Assembly (NCBI GenBank): GCA_951812725.1
Contig: OX638330.1
Coordinates: 2,666,001 to 2,730,000, forward strand
Reading direction: 5' to 3'
Length of the DNA: 64,000 bases
Source: an uncultured Caldilineaceae bacterium
Lineage (GTDB): Bacteria; Chloroflexota; Anaerolineae; Caldilineales; Caldilineaceae
Part shown: in pieces, positions 17,428-28,430 of the stretch
Layout: each line of letters starts with the position of its first letter
How positions within the stretch are numbered: the stretch's first letter is position 1
Made by a program: the position numbers and the translations under genes
Notes under the pieces: model-generated
The model's input: the letters and a program-made list of their open reading frames with translations, nothing else
Database searches by the model: none
What the model was told of the DNA's origin: nothing

Positions 17428-18822
17428 TTAGACGTACCAGTCCAGTTTAGCGATTGTGTCGCAGAAATCCTGCACAGCTTCTTCGGGAGGCGTGGGCAGG
17501 AAGATCTTCTGATGCACCAGCTCGAGCTGCTCGACGGTCTCTCGGGCGCGTCCGCCGTGGGCTGAAGCTCTTTGCCGGCCGTAGGGGATGTAGTGCTCGT
17601 AGTGCCATTCCAGCATGGGATTGTCGACGCCTTCAACGGCTGACACACGCGCAGGCAGCAGGTACTGCGAAATCCACTTCTGGTTCTCTCTATTTGAGAG
17701 CCAGAGCGCGAAGTCGATTGAAGGGCCGATTTCATTGTCACCGCCGGCGCGGTAAACAATTGAATTGACATCCAAATTGGGCCCACCCCAGTAAACGGAA
17801 TGATCGACACCTGGGTTGGTGGGCGGCTGGACATACCTCCAGTTTATATCGCGCTCGGTATCAGTGACGACCAGGGTAACGGGATCGACTTCGACGCCTG
17901 GGCGCTGTGACCAGCCGATGGAGGGGCCGATACCGCCTAGGAGGGATTTCTGGAAGAAGTAGTCCCAGCGGCTGGCGCTGAGGCCGGACGGGTTGGGGAT
18001 GACACCATGCACGAAGTGGAGGTCCTGCAGCCATTGCAGCCAGGCGAGGCCTTCTTCTTCGGCCAGTTTGCAGACCCACTCGCCGTCTCTGAGCTCTACT
18101 GTGTCCGTTCCCCAGTTCCAACTAAGGACCTGGTCGGGCCAGTAGAAGAACGGATTTGTTTCTGCGGCGGAGAACACGCCGCCCCAGACCTGTGAGCCGT
18201 CATCGCGTTCGAAGGTACAGGCCTTCATCATAGCCAGATAGGTGTCGAAGTCCCACGTTTGTGCTGGGGGTTCGGGAAGCAGGTGCTGGGCGCCGGCCTC
18301 CTCAACGATGTCCAGATTAATGGCCATGCCGTTGGCAAGCGTGTAGAAGGGCACCATGTAGTTTTTGCCCCTGAAGTGCATGCCTTCGTACCAACCTGCC
18401 GGGAGGTCATCCTGGAATTCCTGGGGAAGCTCGATCTCTACGGCGACATCGGATTGCAGAGCCTGGATGATGCCATCAACGCTGGCTCGCAGGACGGTAT
18501 GTGGGGGATTGCCGGAGGCGATCGAGGTCTGTACCTTCACGATGGAATCCCAGCCAACAGCCTGGTAGGTGATGGTAACGCCCTCGGTCATATCGCTGTA
18601 GACGTCCGCCCTCTCCTGCTCCCAGGTTCCGTGGGGGAGGATATCGCCGGGGAGCCCTAGTGGGAAGGACCACCACTGGATTTCGACTGGGGCCATCGCG
18701 GCTTCACTCTCGCCTCCATCGGAGGCGGGACCTGCGGGAACTGCGCAGGCGGCCAAGGCGGCGACACCTCCTGTCATGGCAGCGGCTTTCAAGAAATCAC
18801 GTCGCGAAAGGGTACTTTTCAC
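17428..18822 (-). CDS. Extracellular sugar-binding protein, Tat-exported lipoprotein
   Basis: Substrate-binding component of the CUT1 transporter, 464 residues. The N-terminus has a twin-arginine motif ('LSRRDFLKAAA') followed by a hydrophobic stretch and a lipobox ('AALAAC'), so the protein is probably exported folded and anchored by lipid. The rest has the SBP_bac_1 plan with aromatic-rich segments ('FFYWPDQVLSWNW') that would suit sugar stacking. The GTG start at 18822 has GGAGG eight bases upstream. It is the first gene of an operon running through two permeases to three PhyH enzymes. Confidence 0.93.
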   Translation of the reverse strand: MKSTLSRRDFLKAAAMTGGVAALAACAVPAGPASDGGESEAAMAPVEIQWWSFPLGLPGDILPHGTWEQERADVYSDMTEGVTITYQAVGWDSIVKVQTSIASGNPPHTVLRASVDGIIQALQSDVAVEIELPQEFQDDLPAGWYEGMHFRGKNYMVPFYTLANGMAINLDIVEEAGAQHLLPEPPAQTWDFDTYLAMMKACTFERDDGSQVWGGVFSAAETNPFFYWPDQVLSWNWGTDTVELRDGEWVCKLAEEEGLAWLQWLQDLHFVHGVIPNPSGLSASRWDYFFQKSLLGGIGPSIGWSQRPGVEVDPVTLVVTDTERDINWRYVQPPTNPGVDHSVYWGGPNLDVNSIVYRAGGDNEIGPSIDFALWLSNRENQKWISQYLLPARVSAVEGVDNPMLEWHYEHYIPYGRQRASAHGGRARETVEQLELVHQKIFLPTPPEEAVQDFCDTIAKLDWYV

Positions 18823-18879
18823 GGTCGGGCCTCCTTTGGTGTTAGACGTATACAGATGAACAACGTGGGAACGGGATAC

Positions 18880-18907
18880 ATTATATGGTTTAGAGGAACT
18901 GTGTCAA
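18880..18907 (-). promoter_or_regulatory. Perfect-consensus sigma-70 promoter of the ABC-PhyH operon
   Basis: On the minus strand TTGACA (18902-18907) is followed after 16 bp by TATAAT (18880-18885). Both hexamers match the consensus at all six positions. The binding-protein GTG is 58 bp downstream. Strong hexamers in front of a catabolic operon suggest that control is by a repressor, but I see no convincing palindromic operator in the leader. Confidence 0.85.
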
Positions 18908-19040
18908 GTGACAGAAAATGGTTGGATGCAGGTCTCTCAGAGTGAATGTCCGCTCCGATTCTACCGGCACAGACTGTGTAGCTTGTCTCAATTTCAGATG
19001 ATAGCCGAGAAGCAGGTGAAAAGTGGGGTGCCTGGGCGAG

Positions 19041-19757
19041 TTACGTAAGGAAGCCGCCCGGGAGGGCGTGGGCGGCCAGAACCTTGACCACTTCGGAGTC
19101 ACTTACCTGGCGGAAGTCATCATACCAGGCGCCCACACCCCAGAACGGGGAAGGAGACAGTAGAGTGACGGCCTGGCCGACAATATTGGATGGCGGGCAC
19201 GCGTCATTTCCGGTCGTCGTGGTAGATTGCGAACGCAGTTCGGCGATGGTGCGCGACGGCGCGACGGGGACGGCGGGTACGATTTCATGCGGCTCTCGGT
19301 AGACAAGTGCCTGGATTGCGGCGCGCATGGACGCGCCGGTTGCCAAGCCGTCGTCGATCAGGAAGACGGTGCGGCCCTTAATGGGCTCGGGCGGACGCTC
19401 GCCGCGGAAGAGGCGGGCGCGGCGGGACAGTTCATTTTGCTGCCGCCGGGTGATCTGTTGGATACGTTTGTCGCCCAGCCCTTGCTGCGCGATCACGGTC
19501 CGGTTTATTACCTGGACGCCGCCTTCGGCGATGGCACCGAAGGCCAGTTCTTTTTGGCGGGGCACGCCGAGTTTTCGTACGAGTAGAACGTCGAGAGGAG
19601 CATTGAGCGCGCGTGCAACCTCGCTGGCGACGGGCACGCCGCCCCGCGGAAGGCCGAGTACGAGGGGGTCTACGGCTTCCGACTCACGGAGCATAGTTCC
19701 GAGCAGCGCGCCGGCATGGCGGCGATTTCGGAAACGTTGGGGTATTGCGCCGGTCAA
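19041..19757 (-). CDS. Phosphoribosyltransferase family protein
   Basis: A 238-residue type I phosphoribosyltransferase fold. The PRPP-binding signature is 'VFLIDDGLATGASM', with 'LGLPRGGVPVASEVA' and 'VRKLGVPRQKELAFGAIAEG' ahead of it, the pattern of the stand-alone enzymes often annotated as predicted phosphoribosyltransferases (sometimes fused to dienelactone hydrolase). The start is TTG at 19757 with GAGG upstream. The base substrate is unknown. It trails the cytochrome operon by about 130 bp, so cotranscription is possible but the functional link is unclear. Confidence 0.85.
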   Translation of the reverse strand: MTGAIPQRFRNRRHAGALLGTMLRESEAVDPLVLGLPRGGVPVASEVARALNAPLDVLLVRKLGVPRQKELAFGAIAEGGVQVINRTVIAQQGLGDKRIQQITRRQQNELSRRARLFRGERPPEPIKGRTVFLIDDGLATGASMRAAIQALVYREPHEIVPAVPVAPSRTIAELRSQSTTTTGNDACPPSNIVGQAVTLLSPSPFWGVGAWYDDFRQVSDSEVVKVLAAHALPGGFLT

Positions 19758-19888
19758 GCAAGAACCTCTTCAGTCGATATTTGTGACAGAGAGGAGTCAG
19801 GAGAAGGAAACAGCAGGAGGATGGGGAAGTTTCGAGAGGGCAGTGGAGCGAGGGGCATACTCCACCGTCCTCGCTCTTTGCTCCTCAG

Positions 19889-20797
19889 CTATTCTTCTCG
19901 ATCGGGGTCGAGAAGCCAGGCGACCAGGGCCTGGAGTTCGTCTTCGCTCAGTTTCTCGGCATAGGTCTGGGGCATCTGACCGACATCATCGTAGGTGGCG
20001 ACGGTGAAGGCGGCCGGCTCGACGATACTTTGGTAGACGTATTCCTCAGCGGTCAGCCCTTCGACGCGGCTGCCGGCCCGTTCGAAGAGGTCGGCCATGT
20101 TAGGGCCGTTCTGGCCCGGGTCATCGGCTTGGGCCAGGCTGAGATTGTGGCAGCCGAGACAGGCTTCGTTCGCCCATATTTCCTGGGGGGAACGGGTGTT
20201 GCGCGCCTTGTACTCTTCGATGGCGACGGTCTGTTCTTCCTCGCTCATCAGGATGAAGGCGGTATTCTGGAATTCAGTCGACTGCAAGACATCTTCAAAG
20301 GGACGGAAGGGGTCTTCTTCAGGCGTCTGGGCGAGGGCGGAACCCCGCCAGTTCATGACGTAAGCGGCCACGTCTTCGACCTGGTCGCCGCGCATGGGGC
20401 CACCGTAGTTTCCGCCCCAGGTGGGCATGACTTCCGCCCACTGGCTATCGGTCTTGCTAGGGCGACCGGCGGCAATGGTCAGCAGTACGTAGTCTTCGAG
20501 TGACCCGACCCAGCCTACATCTTTCATGCGGCCGGTTGGGGTGAAGAAATAGTAGCTATTCAAGGAGGGCCCCAGGCCAACCAGACCCTGTCCACTGGGG
20601 CCGTGGCATCTGGAGCAGTTGTTGTCGAACAGGGTAGCGCCGTTTTCGATAGAGCGGCCCTGCCAGTTAATGGTCTGCGCTTCCATGCGCGGATTTTCGC
20701 TCACCAAGACCATCAACAGCGCGATGATGCCAATCAGTGAGGACAGTATGCCCCACAAAATTTTGGCGATCGGAGACCTGGTATAAAGGCGATGCAT
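19889..20797 (-). CDS. Dihaem cytochrome c of a cytochrome b/Rieske complex
   Basis: A 302-residue protein with one N-terminal membrane helix (residues about 10-32) and two c-type haem motifs, 'CSRCH' at 61-65 and 'CLGCH' near 212, in two cytochrome c domains facing outside. Methionine-containing segments ('EVMPTWGG', 'GQMPQTYAE') supply likely axial ligands. It starts 11 bp after cytochrome b, so it is the electron-accepting subunit taking the place of cytochrome c1 or f. No separate periplasmic cytochrome gene is nearby. Confidence 0.9.
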   Translation of the reverse strand: MHRLYTRSPIAKILWGILSSLIGIIALLMVLVSENPRMEAQTINWQGRSIENGATLFDNNCSRCHGPSGQGLVGLGPSLNSYYFFTPTGRMKDVGWVGSLEDYVLLTIAAGRPSKTDSQWAEVMPTWGGNYGGPMRGDQVEDVAAYVMNWRGSALAQTPEEDPFRPFEDVLQSTEFQNTAFILMSEEEQTVAIEEYKARNTRSPQEIWANEACLGCHNLSLAQADDPGQNGPNMADLFERAGSRVEGLTAEEYVYQSIVEPAAFTVATYDDVGQMPQTYAEKLSEDELQALVAWLLDPDREE

Positions 20798-20807
20798 AAT
20801 TGCTAGA

Positions 20808-22451
20808 TTACTCCCCTACAAGAGCGCCGGACAGACTCTTCCAGCCATCGGAAACATAGCCTAAGAACAGGTGCTTCCAGCCGTATTGTTCCCAGTATAT
20901 GGAGTCCTCATGCAGCCAGAAGGTCTTTTCATAGTTGCCGGCCCCACCCTGGGCGTCGAACCAGGTGATCTCCCAATTCAACCTCTTGAGGGAGGGCTGG
21001 TCCTGGGAGATCGTCAAGATACCTATGGGCGCATTGAAGTCTGGGTCTGCGCGGCGGTAGAAATCGACAACATTATTGAACTCGTGCAGGAGCTCATTGA
21101 ATTCGTGGTCGTGCACGTCGTATTCTTCATCGGTGCGCCAGATGCCGAGAGGCAGGTGTTTGTAACCGATCTCGCGAGAGAGGCCTGAGCCCTCTTCGGG
21201 CATTACATCCTGGACAATCTCAACCGCGGGGGCGCCCTGTACGGCGTATTCAGGCGTGCCCATCCAGCTGAGGATGATCATAACTGCGCCGGCGACGATA
21301 CCGGCGACGATGGCGACCTTACGATCTTTACCGCGGCGGCTGGGGTTATAGTCGAGGTACGGAATGGCCATCAGGAGCACAAGGAGCACGCCGGGCATCA
21401 GCACGCCGGCAATGAACTTGTCGGCGATCTTGAGCATTCCCTGCAGCCAGTAGAAATACCAGGGCGCGACTGTATGCAGCGGTGTTGACTGTGGGTTGGC
21501 GATGTGCTCCAGGGGAGCCTGGAAGAAGAAGACCGTAAGCAGGATGAGAAGCGTATTTATGACGGTCATGAAGCTGGTTTCGTCGACCAGCACGTCGGGC
21601 AGATAGTAGACCCGTTTGTCGGCGGGGACGCGGTTGGCGGTATCCTCGCCTACTTCCTCTTCATCGGCGGGCAAGCTGATGCCGAAATGGACCACTTTGT
21701 AGTAGTGGACGAAGAAGAAGAGGATCAGCAGCAGCGGCAGGAAGAGTACGTGCAGCAGGTAGAAGCGCAGGAGGCCGTTTGCGCCGATATCGGGGGCGCC
21801 GCGGGCGAGCAGGTTGACGGTTTCGCCGACGACGGCAGGGGGCACGGCCTCGGCCATCGAGGTGCCGATGGTGACAGCCCAGAAGGCCAACTGGTCCCAT
21901 GGCAGCAGGTAGCCGGAAAAGCTCAGGAACAGGGTCATCACGAGCAGAAGCACGCCGGTGAACCAGGTAAACTGGCGCGGCGGTTTATAGCTGCCTGTCA
22001 AATAACAGCGCACCATGTGCAGGGTGACGATTGCCACCATTGCTTCGGCGCCGAGCCGGTGCATGTCGCGCAGGAACTGGCCGAATGGGATATTGGTCAG
22101 CAGCAGGATCATGTCGGTGTAGGCGCGTTCCGGGGAAGGCGCGTACCAGATCATCAGCAGAATGCCGGTGATGGTCTCGACGATGAAGAGGTAGGTCGAC
22201 AACAGGCCCAGCCGGAAGGTATGGGTGAAGCGGGTCACGCTTTCGTGATAGTAGGTGGGCTTGATGTGGAGCAGGAAGCCTTCGCTGTGGGGCTTGAGGC
22301 GCGGGTTGGGGCGGCCCGGGGGTTCGCCCTGCAACATGCGTCGAAACTCGCCGGAATCGATGCCGGCGGTCAGGCGGGTGAAAACGTCATCCGCTTGTGC
22401 GGCCACCGCGCCCAGTACTCCTTTTTCGCGAATGTTATCTTGGAGGCCCAT
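20808..22451 (-). CDS. Cytochrome b/b6-type quinol oxidase subunit with C-terminal extension
   Basis: Membrane core of a bc-type complex, 547 residues. The haem ligands are H131/H145 (13 residues between) and H234/H249 (14 between). The 14-residue spacing of the second pair is the b6-type pattern. 'LPWDQ' follows the first helices. The quinol-site PEWY is replaced by 'APWY' at 329-332, losing the glutamate. Helices end near residue 400, after which about 145 hydrophilic residues rich in D, E, W and H have no counterpart in ordinary cytochrome b. AGGAG lies some 13 bases before the ATG. Confidence 0.92.
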   Translation of the reverse strand: MGLQDNIREKGVLGAVAAQADDVFTRLTAGIDSGEFRRMLQGEPPGRPNPRLKPHSEGFLLHIKPTYYHESVTRFTHTFRLGLLSTYLFIVETITGILLMIWYAPSPERAYTDMILLLTNIPFGQFLRDMHRLGAEAMVAIVTLHMVRCYLTGSYKPPRQFTWFTGVLLLVMTLFLSFSGYLLPWDQLAFWAVTIGTSMAEAVPPAVVGETVNLLARGAPDIGANGLLRFYLLHVLFLPLLLILFFFVHYYKVVHFGISLPADEEEVGEDTANRVPADKRVYYLPDVLVDETSFMTVINTLLILLTVFFFQAPLEHIANPQSTPLHTVAPWYFYWLQGMLKIADKFIAGVLMPGVLLVLLMAIPYLDYNPSRRGKDRKVAIVAGIVAGAVMIILSWMGTPEYAVQGAPAVEIVQDVMPEEGSGLSREIGYKHLPLGIWRTDEEYDVHDHEFNELLHEFNNVVDFYRRADPDFNAPIGILTISQDQPSLKRLNWEITWFDAQGGAGNYEKTFWLHEDSIYWEQYGWKHLFLGYVSDGWKSLSGALVGE

Positions 22452-22481
22452 CGGTATCTAACGTCTCCTGGTAAGAGAAGG

Positions 22482-23156
22482 TCAGGCTGAGAGTTCTCCA
22501 GGAACTACTTTGAGAGAACTTCCTCTCAGTGCTGGACTGTCCATGCTTGCAAAACCTTCAATTATCTTGCTTGTATCGACCAGAATTTTCGCTTCTGGTG
22601 AGGGTACCACCGGTGCGATTATCTCTTCAGGCAAGCGTTTCGTCTTCGCAAATACTTTGTGACCGGTAACAACTTCTATGACGAATTGGTCGAGACTGCG
22701 CGGTGCAGGGCCCTCAATGTAATGCCCCTCGCGGCTGAACTTAGCTCCGCACACTGGGCAATCAAAGCGGTTCCTGTCAGCATCCCATCTGAACTTGATG
22801 GGCCCAGTGGCCAGGCTACGCGGGCATATATTGGAGAAGGCACGGGGTCCATTTTCTGTGTTTACCAACCAGAACCTTCCGTCCACGTTTGCCTGCGGTT
22901 CACTTCCTACAAGCGGCAGGTCCGTGGCAGCGCCAATGTAAAACTTTCCTCCGAACGTATTTGCACGTTTGTACGGGTAGAGGAACTGATAGGCGGCTAT
23001 TCCACTTCCCAAAGTCATCACTGCGAGCGTCCCGGCCCAAACGTAGGTGAGCATTTCCCTACGGCTGGTCTCCCTGTGTTCTGCTCCCTCTCCAAATTTT
23101 TCTGGGAGGGGATTCCCCCAGTTTTGCTGTCGTCTCAGGTCTTGGTGAACTGTCAC
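22482..23156 (-). CDS. Degenerate Rieske-like protein lacking both histidine ligands
   Basis: A 224-residue paralogue of the Rieske protein encoded just upstream, with the same layout: twin arginine (R32-R33), one membrane helix (about 40-60), the same 'GAATDLP' strand and the same '[18 protein letters not shown]' region. At the cluster site C111-P-R113 replaces C-x-H and C133-P-V-C136-G replaces C-P-C-H-G. Compared with the normal protein, both His ligands are gone (Arg, Cys) and both disulfide cysteines are gone (Ala116, Val135). Three cysteines (111, 133, 136) remain. The frame is intact and the gene stays in the operon, so it is probably a functional subunit that holds a different centre or none. 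Confidence 0.88.
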   Translation of the reverse strand: MTVHQDLRRQQNWGNPLPEKFGEGAEHRETSRREMLTYVWAGTLAVMTLGSGIAAYQFLYPYKRANTFGGKFYIGAATDLPLVGSEPQANVDGRFWLVNTENGPRAFSNICPRSLATGPIKFRWDADRNRFDCPVCGAKFSREGHYIEGPAPRSLDQFVIEVVTGHKVFAKTKRLPEEIIAPVVPSPEAKILVDTSKIIEGFASMDSPALRGSSLKVVPGELSA

Positions 23157-23244
23157 TTGAACTGGATTCTCCTGTCAGCAAGAATTCAGCTATGTGTTTC
23201 CCTCGTTGTCAGGCGACTGTGTCGTTTGGTTCGGACTCCTTCGC

Positions 23245-24222
23245 TCAGACGACTTTCTTTGCGGGTGAGTCGGCGGCCGGCTTGCCTTGCAGGCGCTTGC
23301 CAGTGTCCACGACTATTTCCGCCTCCGGTGCGGGCACGGCCGGCGCGGTGACCAGGTCGCCTGCGTCGGCGGTCTCTGCCACGACGGAACCGTCTTGCAC
23401 GACTTTTATGATGAATTGGTCGAGAGAGCGGGGTGCGGGGCCTTCGATGTAGAACCCCTCGCGGCTGAACTTGGAGCCGTGACAGGGGCACTCGAAGCGG
23501 TTGTTGGAAGGCTCCCACTTATACAGGCAGCCCAGATGGGTGCAGACCATGTAGAGGGCATGCGGGCCATCATCTGTGTTGATGAGCCAAAACTTGCCGG
23601 TTGTGTTGCCTTCCGGGTCGATACCGATTTGGGGCAGTACGGTCGCCGCGCCAAGATTGAATTCGCCGCCGAACTCACCTTCACGAAAGCGAGGGTACAT
23701 GAATTGATAGGTAGCCAAGCCGCCTTCCAAGGTCAGCAGGCTCAACGCACCGCCATAGGCATATGCAAGAAACTCGCGGCGATTGATGCCTTCCTGGCCG
23801 GCTTCGAAGGATTCGAGGACGGCGGCGCGGCCGACCGGTGCAACTCTCTCTGCGGCTGCGGCGGCAGCACTGCCGTTGCTCTGGACAGCGGTGGGCGCTT
23901 GCTGGGCGGCAACTGTAGCCGCGGAATCTTCGGTTGGCGTTTGGGTGGCAGCGGGAGCCTCTGCGGAGGCGACGGGCTCGGCCGCTGCGGCGACGGGGGT
24001 TGGTGCTGGTTGTGGTGATGGCTCGGGCGCTTCCTGGGCCGCGGCAGCAACCGGTTCGGGTTGGGCGGCCGGCGTTGGGGTTGCCGCTGCCGACTCTTGC
24101 ACCTCGCCGGTGCTGCCGTCGCGCGGCGGCAGCATTTCGCTTACGTCAATGCCGAGCCGTTCGGCGGCCTGCTGTTGGGAGCGTTTTACTCTGTCGAGCC
24201 ATGCCTGACTCACTTCCGCCAT
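23245..24222 (-). CDS. Rieske [2Fe-2S] protein with long Ala/Pro-rich N-terminal linker
   Basis: First gene of the respiratory operon, 325 residues. The cluster site is canonical: C227-T-H229-L-G-C232 and C245-P-C247-H248-G-S. A membrane helix lies at about 151-175, preceded by 'INRREFL', a Tat-like twin arginine, as usual for Rieske subunits. Unusually, about 145 residues precede it: a short helical stretch (1-30) and a low-complexity Ala/Pro/Glu segment (about 45-125) that would sit on the cytoplasmic side. AAGGAG lies about ten bases before the ATG. Confidence 0.93.
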   Translation of the reverse strand: MAEVSQAWLDRVKRSQQQAAERLGIDVSEMLPPRDGSTGEVQESAAATPTPAAQPEPVAAAAQEAPEPSPQPAPTPVAAAAEPVASAEAPAATQTPTEDSAATVAAQQAPTAVQSNGSAAAAAAERVAPVGRAAVLESFEAGQEGINRREFLAYAYGGALSLLTLEGGLATYQFMYPRFREGEFGGEFNLGAATVLPQIGIDPEGNTTGKFWLINTDDGPHALYMVCTHLGCLYKWEPSNNRFECPCHGSKFSREGFYIEGPAPRSLDQFIIKVVQDGSVVAETADAGDLVTAPAVPAPEAEIVVDTGKRLQGKPAADSPAKKVV

Positions 24223-24356
24223 AGTGTCTGATCTCCTTGGAGATGGGGAAAATTGTTTCCCACTTCTCTCCCTTTCCTCATCCTGCTATCAGGCTTGACG
24301 GTACAGGTTTCAAAGCCTAGCGGGACATCGCTGCATCGTTCGATAGAGTCAATTAG

Positions 24357-24385
24357 AGTATAGCAGGCGGGTGTTGCATTGTCAA
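24357..24385 (-). promoter_or_regulatory. Sigma-70 promoter of the Rieske/cytochrome b operon
   Basis: On the minus strand TTGACA (24380-24385) and TATACT (24357-24362) are separated by exactly 17 bp. The leader to the Rieske ATG is about 130 bp. Confidence 0.8.
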
Positions 24386-24576
24386 AATTATCACAAACGA
24401 TATAGCGACGTTTCTGCTTACTCTTGATTGGGCGAGTAGGGAACCTGCTATCGATTCTAGTGGGTGTGTTCAGCATCACCAATTATCTGAATCAAGGCGT
24501 CGCGAATAGCGTGCGATTGAGGGGAGACGACAGGTACTTTCGTCCAATGTCTTCACTCCTCTTGCGCTCCCAGAAT

Positions 24577-24762
24577 TTACTCTGATTTTTCTCGCCCGAA
24601 CTGCATTGTTAGCCACGCCGCGCCGACAACAGCGGCTAAGATCGCCACAACAAGGGCTATTGCAGGAAAGGCCATACCCATTACAGCGCCGACCAGAAGA
24701 CCGATCAGTAAACCTGCCACCATCCAATGTATCGCGTTCATAACATTCAAGTCATAGGGCAT
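24577..24762 (-). CDS. Small two-helix membrane protein, unknown function
   Basis: A 61-residue frame with two hydrophobic helices (about residues 12-32 and 34-54) joined by a short Gly/Pro turn, ending in a charged tail ('QFGREKSE'). An inner ATG at 24741 would remove seven residues. Composition and the clean helix-turn-helix layout favour a real gene, but there is no strong Shine-Dalgarno. It lies 70 bp after the valS stop and could be cotranscribed with it. No family is recognised. Confidence 0.5.
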   Translation of the reverse strand: MPYDLNVMNAIHWMVAGLLIGLLVGAVMGMAFPAIALVVAILAAVVGAAWLTMQFGREKSE

Positions 24763-24835
24763 TACGTCGGACTTCCGCCAGTTTGATGGTAAGCCTTGCG
24801 AGACATGCGGTCATGACGCAATTGTTGTTCGTGCT

Positions 24836-27634
<2,799 letters not shown>

Positions 27635-27785
27635 AGTCCCTGTTCTCCTGTCCGTAAGTTGCCGTTTTAAATCGGCCCTCGTGAATGGGCGATGCTTGTT
27701 TGCGTTTTGCGTTCGGTGCTACTCGCCGACTTGCTGGCAGGCAAGCTCTTTTCCACGGCCAGAAACTGAAGAAGGCCGGTTGAAA

Positions 27786-27819
27786 CAAAAAAGTCATTCC
27801 ATCCAAAGGACGAAATGAC
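27786..27819 (-). terminator. T-box regulated intrinsic terminator
   Basis: The arms GTCATTTCGTCC and GGATGGAATGAC pair (with an internal mismatch) around a TTT loop and are followed by TTTTTT. The 5' arm overlaps the T-box antiterminator region, as expected for a switch. Confidence 0.9.
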
Positions 27820-28105
27820 TCCGCGGTACCACCTTGGTTAGCCGGCAGCATTCTCAGGGTAGACCCAGAGTGAAGCCGACTCTCTCTGCCGCGGTAACGG
27901 GCGGACCCGGGGAGGGTTATGTGCTACTTCTTTTCACGCTCCCAGCCTTCCCGGCGACTTTCCCCGTGAGACCTCGGCACCCAACCAGGCTGCCGTTGCC
28001 CCTAATGTGCGCTGCGAGAACGGACACCCTTTTCAGCCAAGAGGGCGTCTCTCTGCCGTCTGCGCGCGTGGGTACTACTCCGGTGCGCTGCCATTCTATA
28101 ATGTG
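27787..28105 (-). promoter_or_regulatory. T-box riboswitch leader of valS
   Basis: The conserved T-box sequence AAGGTGGTACCGCGG lies at 27821-27835 on the minus strand, directly followed by a strong terminator hairpin and a T run. In this class uncharged tRNA pairs its CCA end with the T-box bulge and prevents termination, so valS is induced by valine-tRNA starvation. A stem I region of about 200 nt lies 5' of it, with a GUC triplet at 28023-28025 as one candidate valine specifier and an AGTA element near 28074. I could not fold it fully. Confidence 0.92.
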
Positions 28106-28111
28106 CCGTCA

Positions 28112-28140
28112 ATTATAGAGGGCAGGAGTGGGAAAGTCAA
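28112..28140 (-). promoter_or_regulatory. Promoter of the valS T-box transcript
   Basis: TTGACT (28135-28140) and TATAAT (28112-28117) on the minus strand are 17 bp apart, placing the transcript start near 28105 at the beginning of the T-box leader. Confidence 0.85.
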
Positions 28141-28273
28141 TTTTTCTTCTGTGTAACACTTGTGCCATTTTTGTATACCAGCCCATCTTCGTTGCATCCA
28201 TGCAGGCTATTGGTCACACAACGGGTGGGTTGTGGTCGCCCGGCTCGCCAGCGGACATGCTGGGATGAAGGCG

Positions 28274-28355
28274 CACGGTCGGTGAGGCATGGTTTTGTAG
28301 GGGGGCGTTGCGGGGGCGCAGCCCCTGCACAAGGGAGGGCCGAAGGCCCGACCGC
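28274..28355 (+). repeat. Dispersed two-hairpin repeat, copy 3
   Basis: Same core and same orientation as copies 1 and 4, with both standard hairpins (GGGGC-GCA-GCCCC, GGGCC-GAA-GGCCC). It lies between the valS promoter and the 3' end of rarD, again beside an EamA-type gene. Confidence 0.88.
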
Positions 28356-28430
28356 CAAAATGCAGTGGATAGTGCATAGTGGAGGATTGGCCGGGGGAGC
28401 TTTGGCTGTTTGGCTGCGGTCGCTGGTGAA

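Noticed and set aside
21504..22490. Plus-strand open frame of 328 codons opposite cytochrome b
   Set aside because: His/Gln/Glu-rich composition typical of the reverse complement of membrane-helix codons. The sense gene has all haem ligands.
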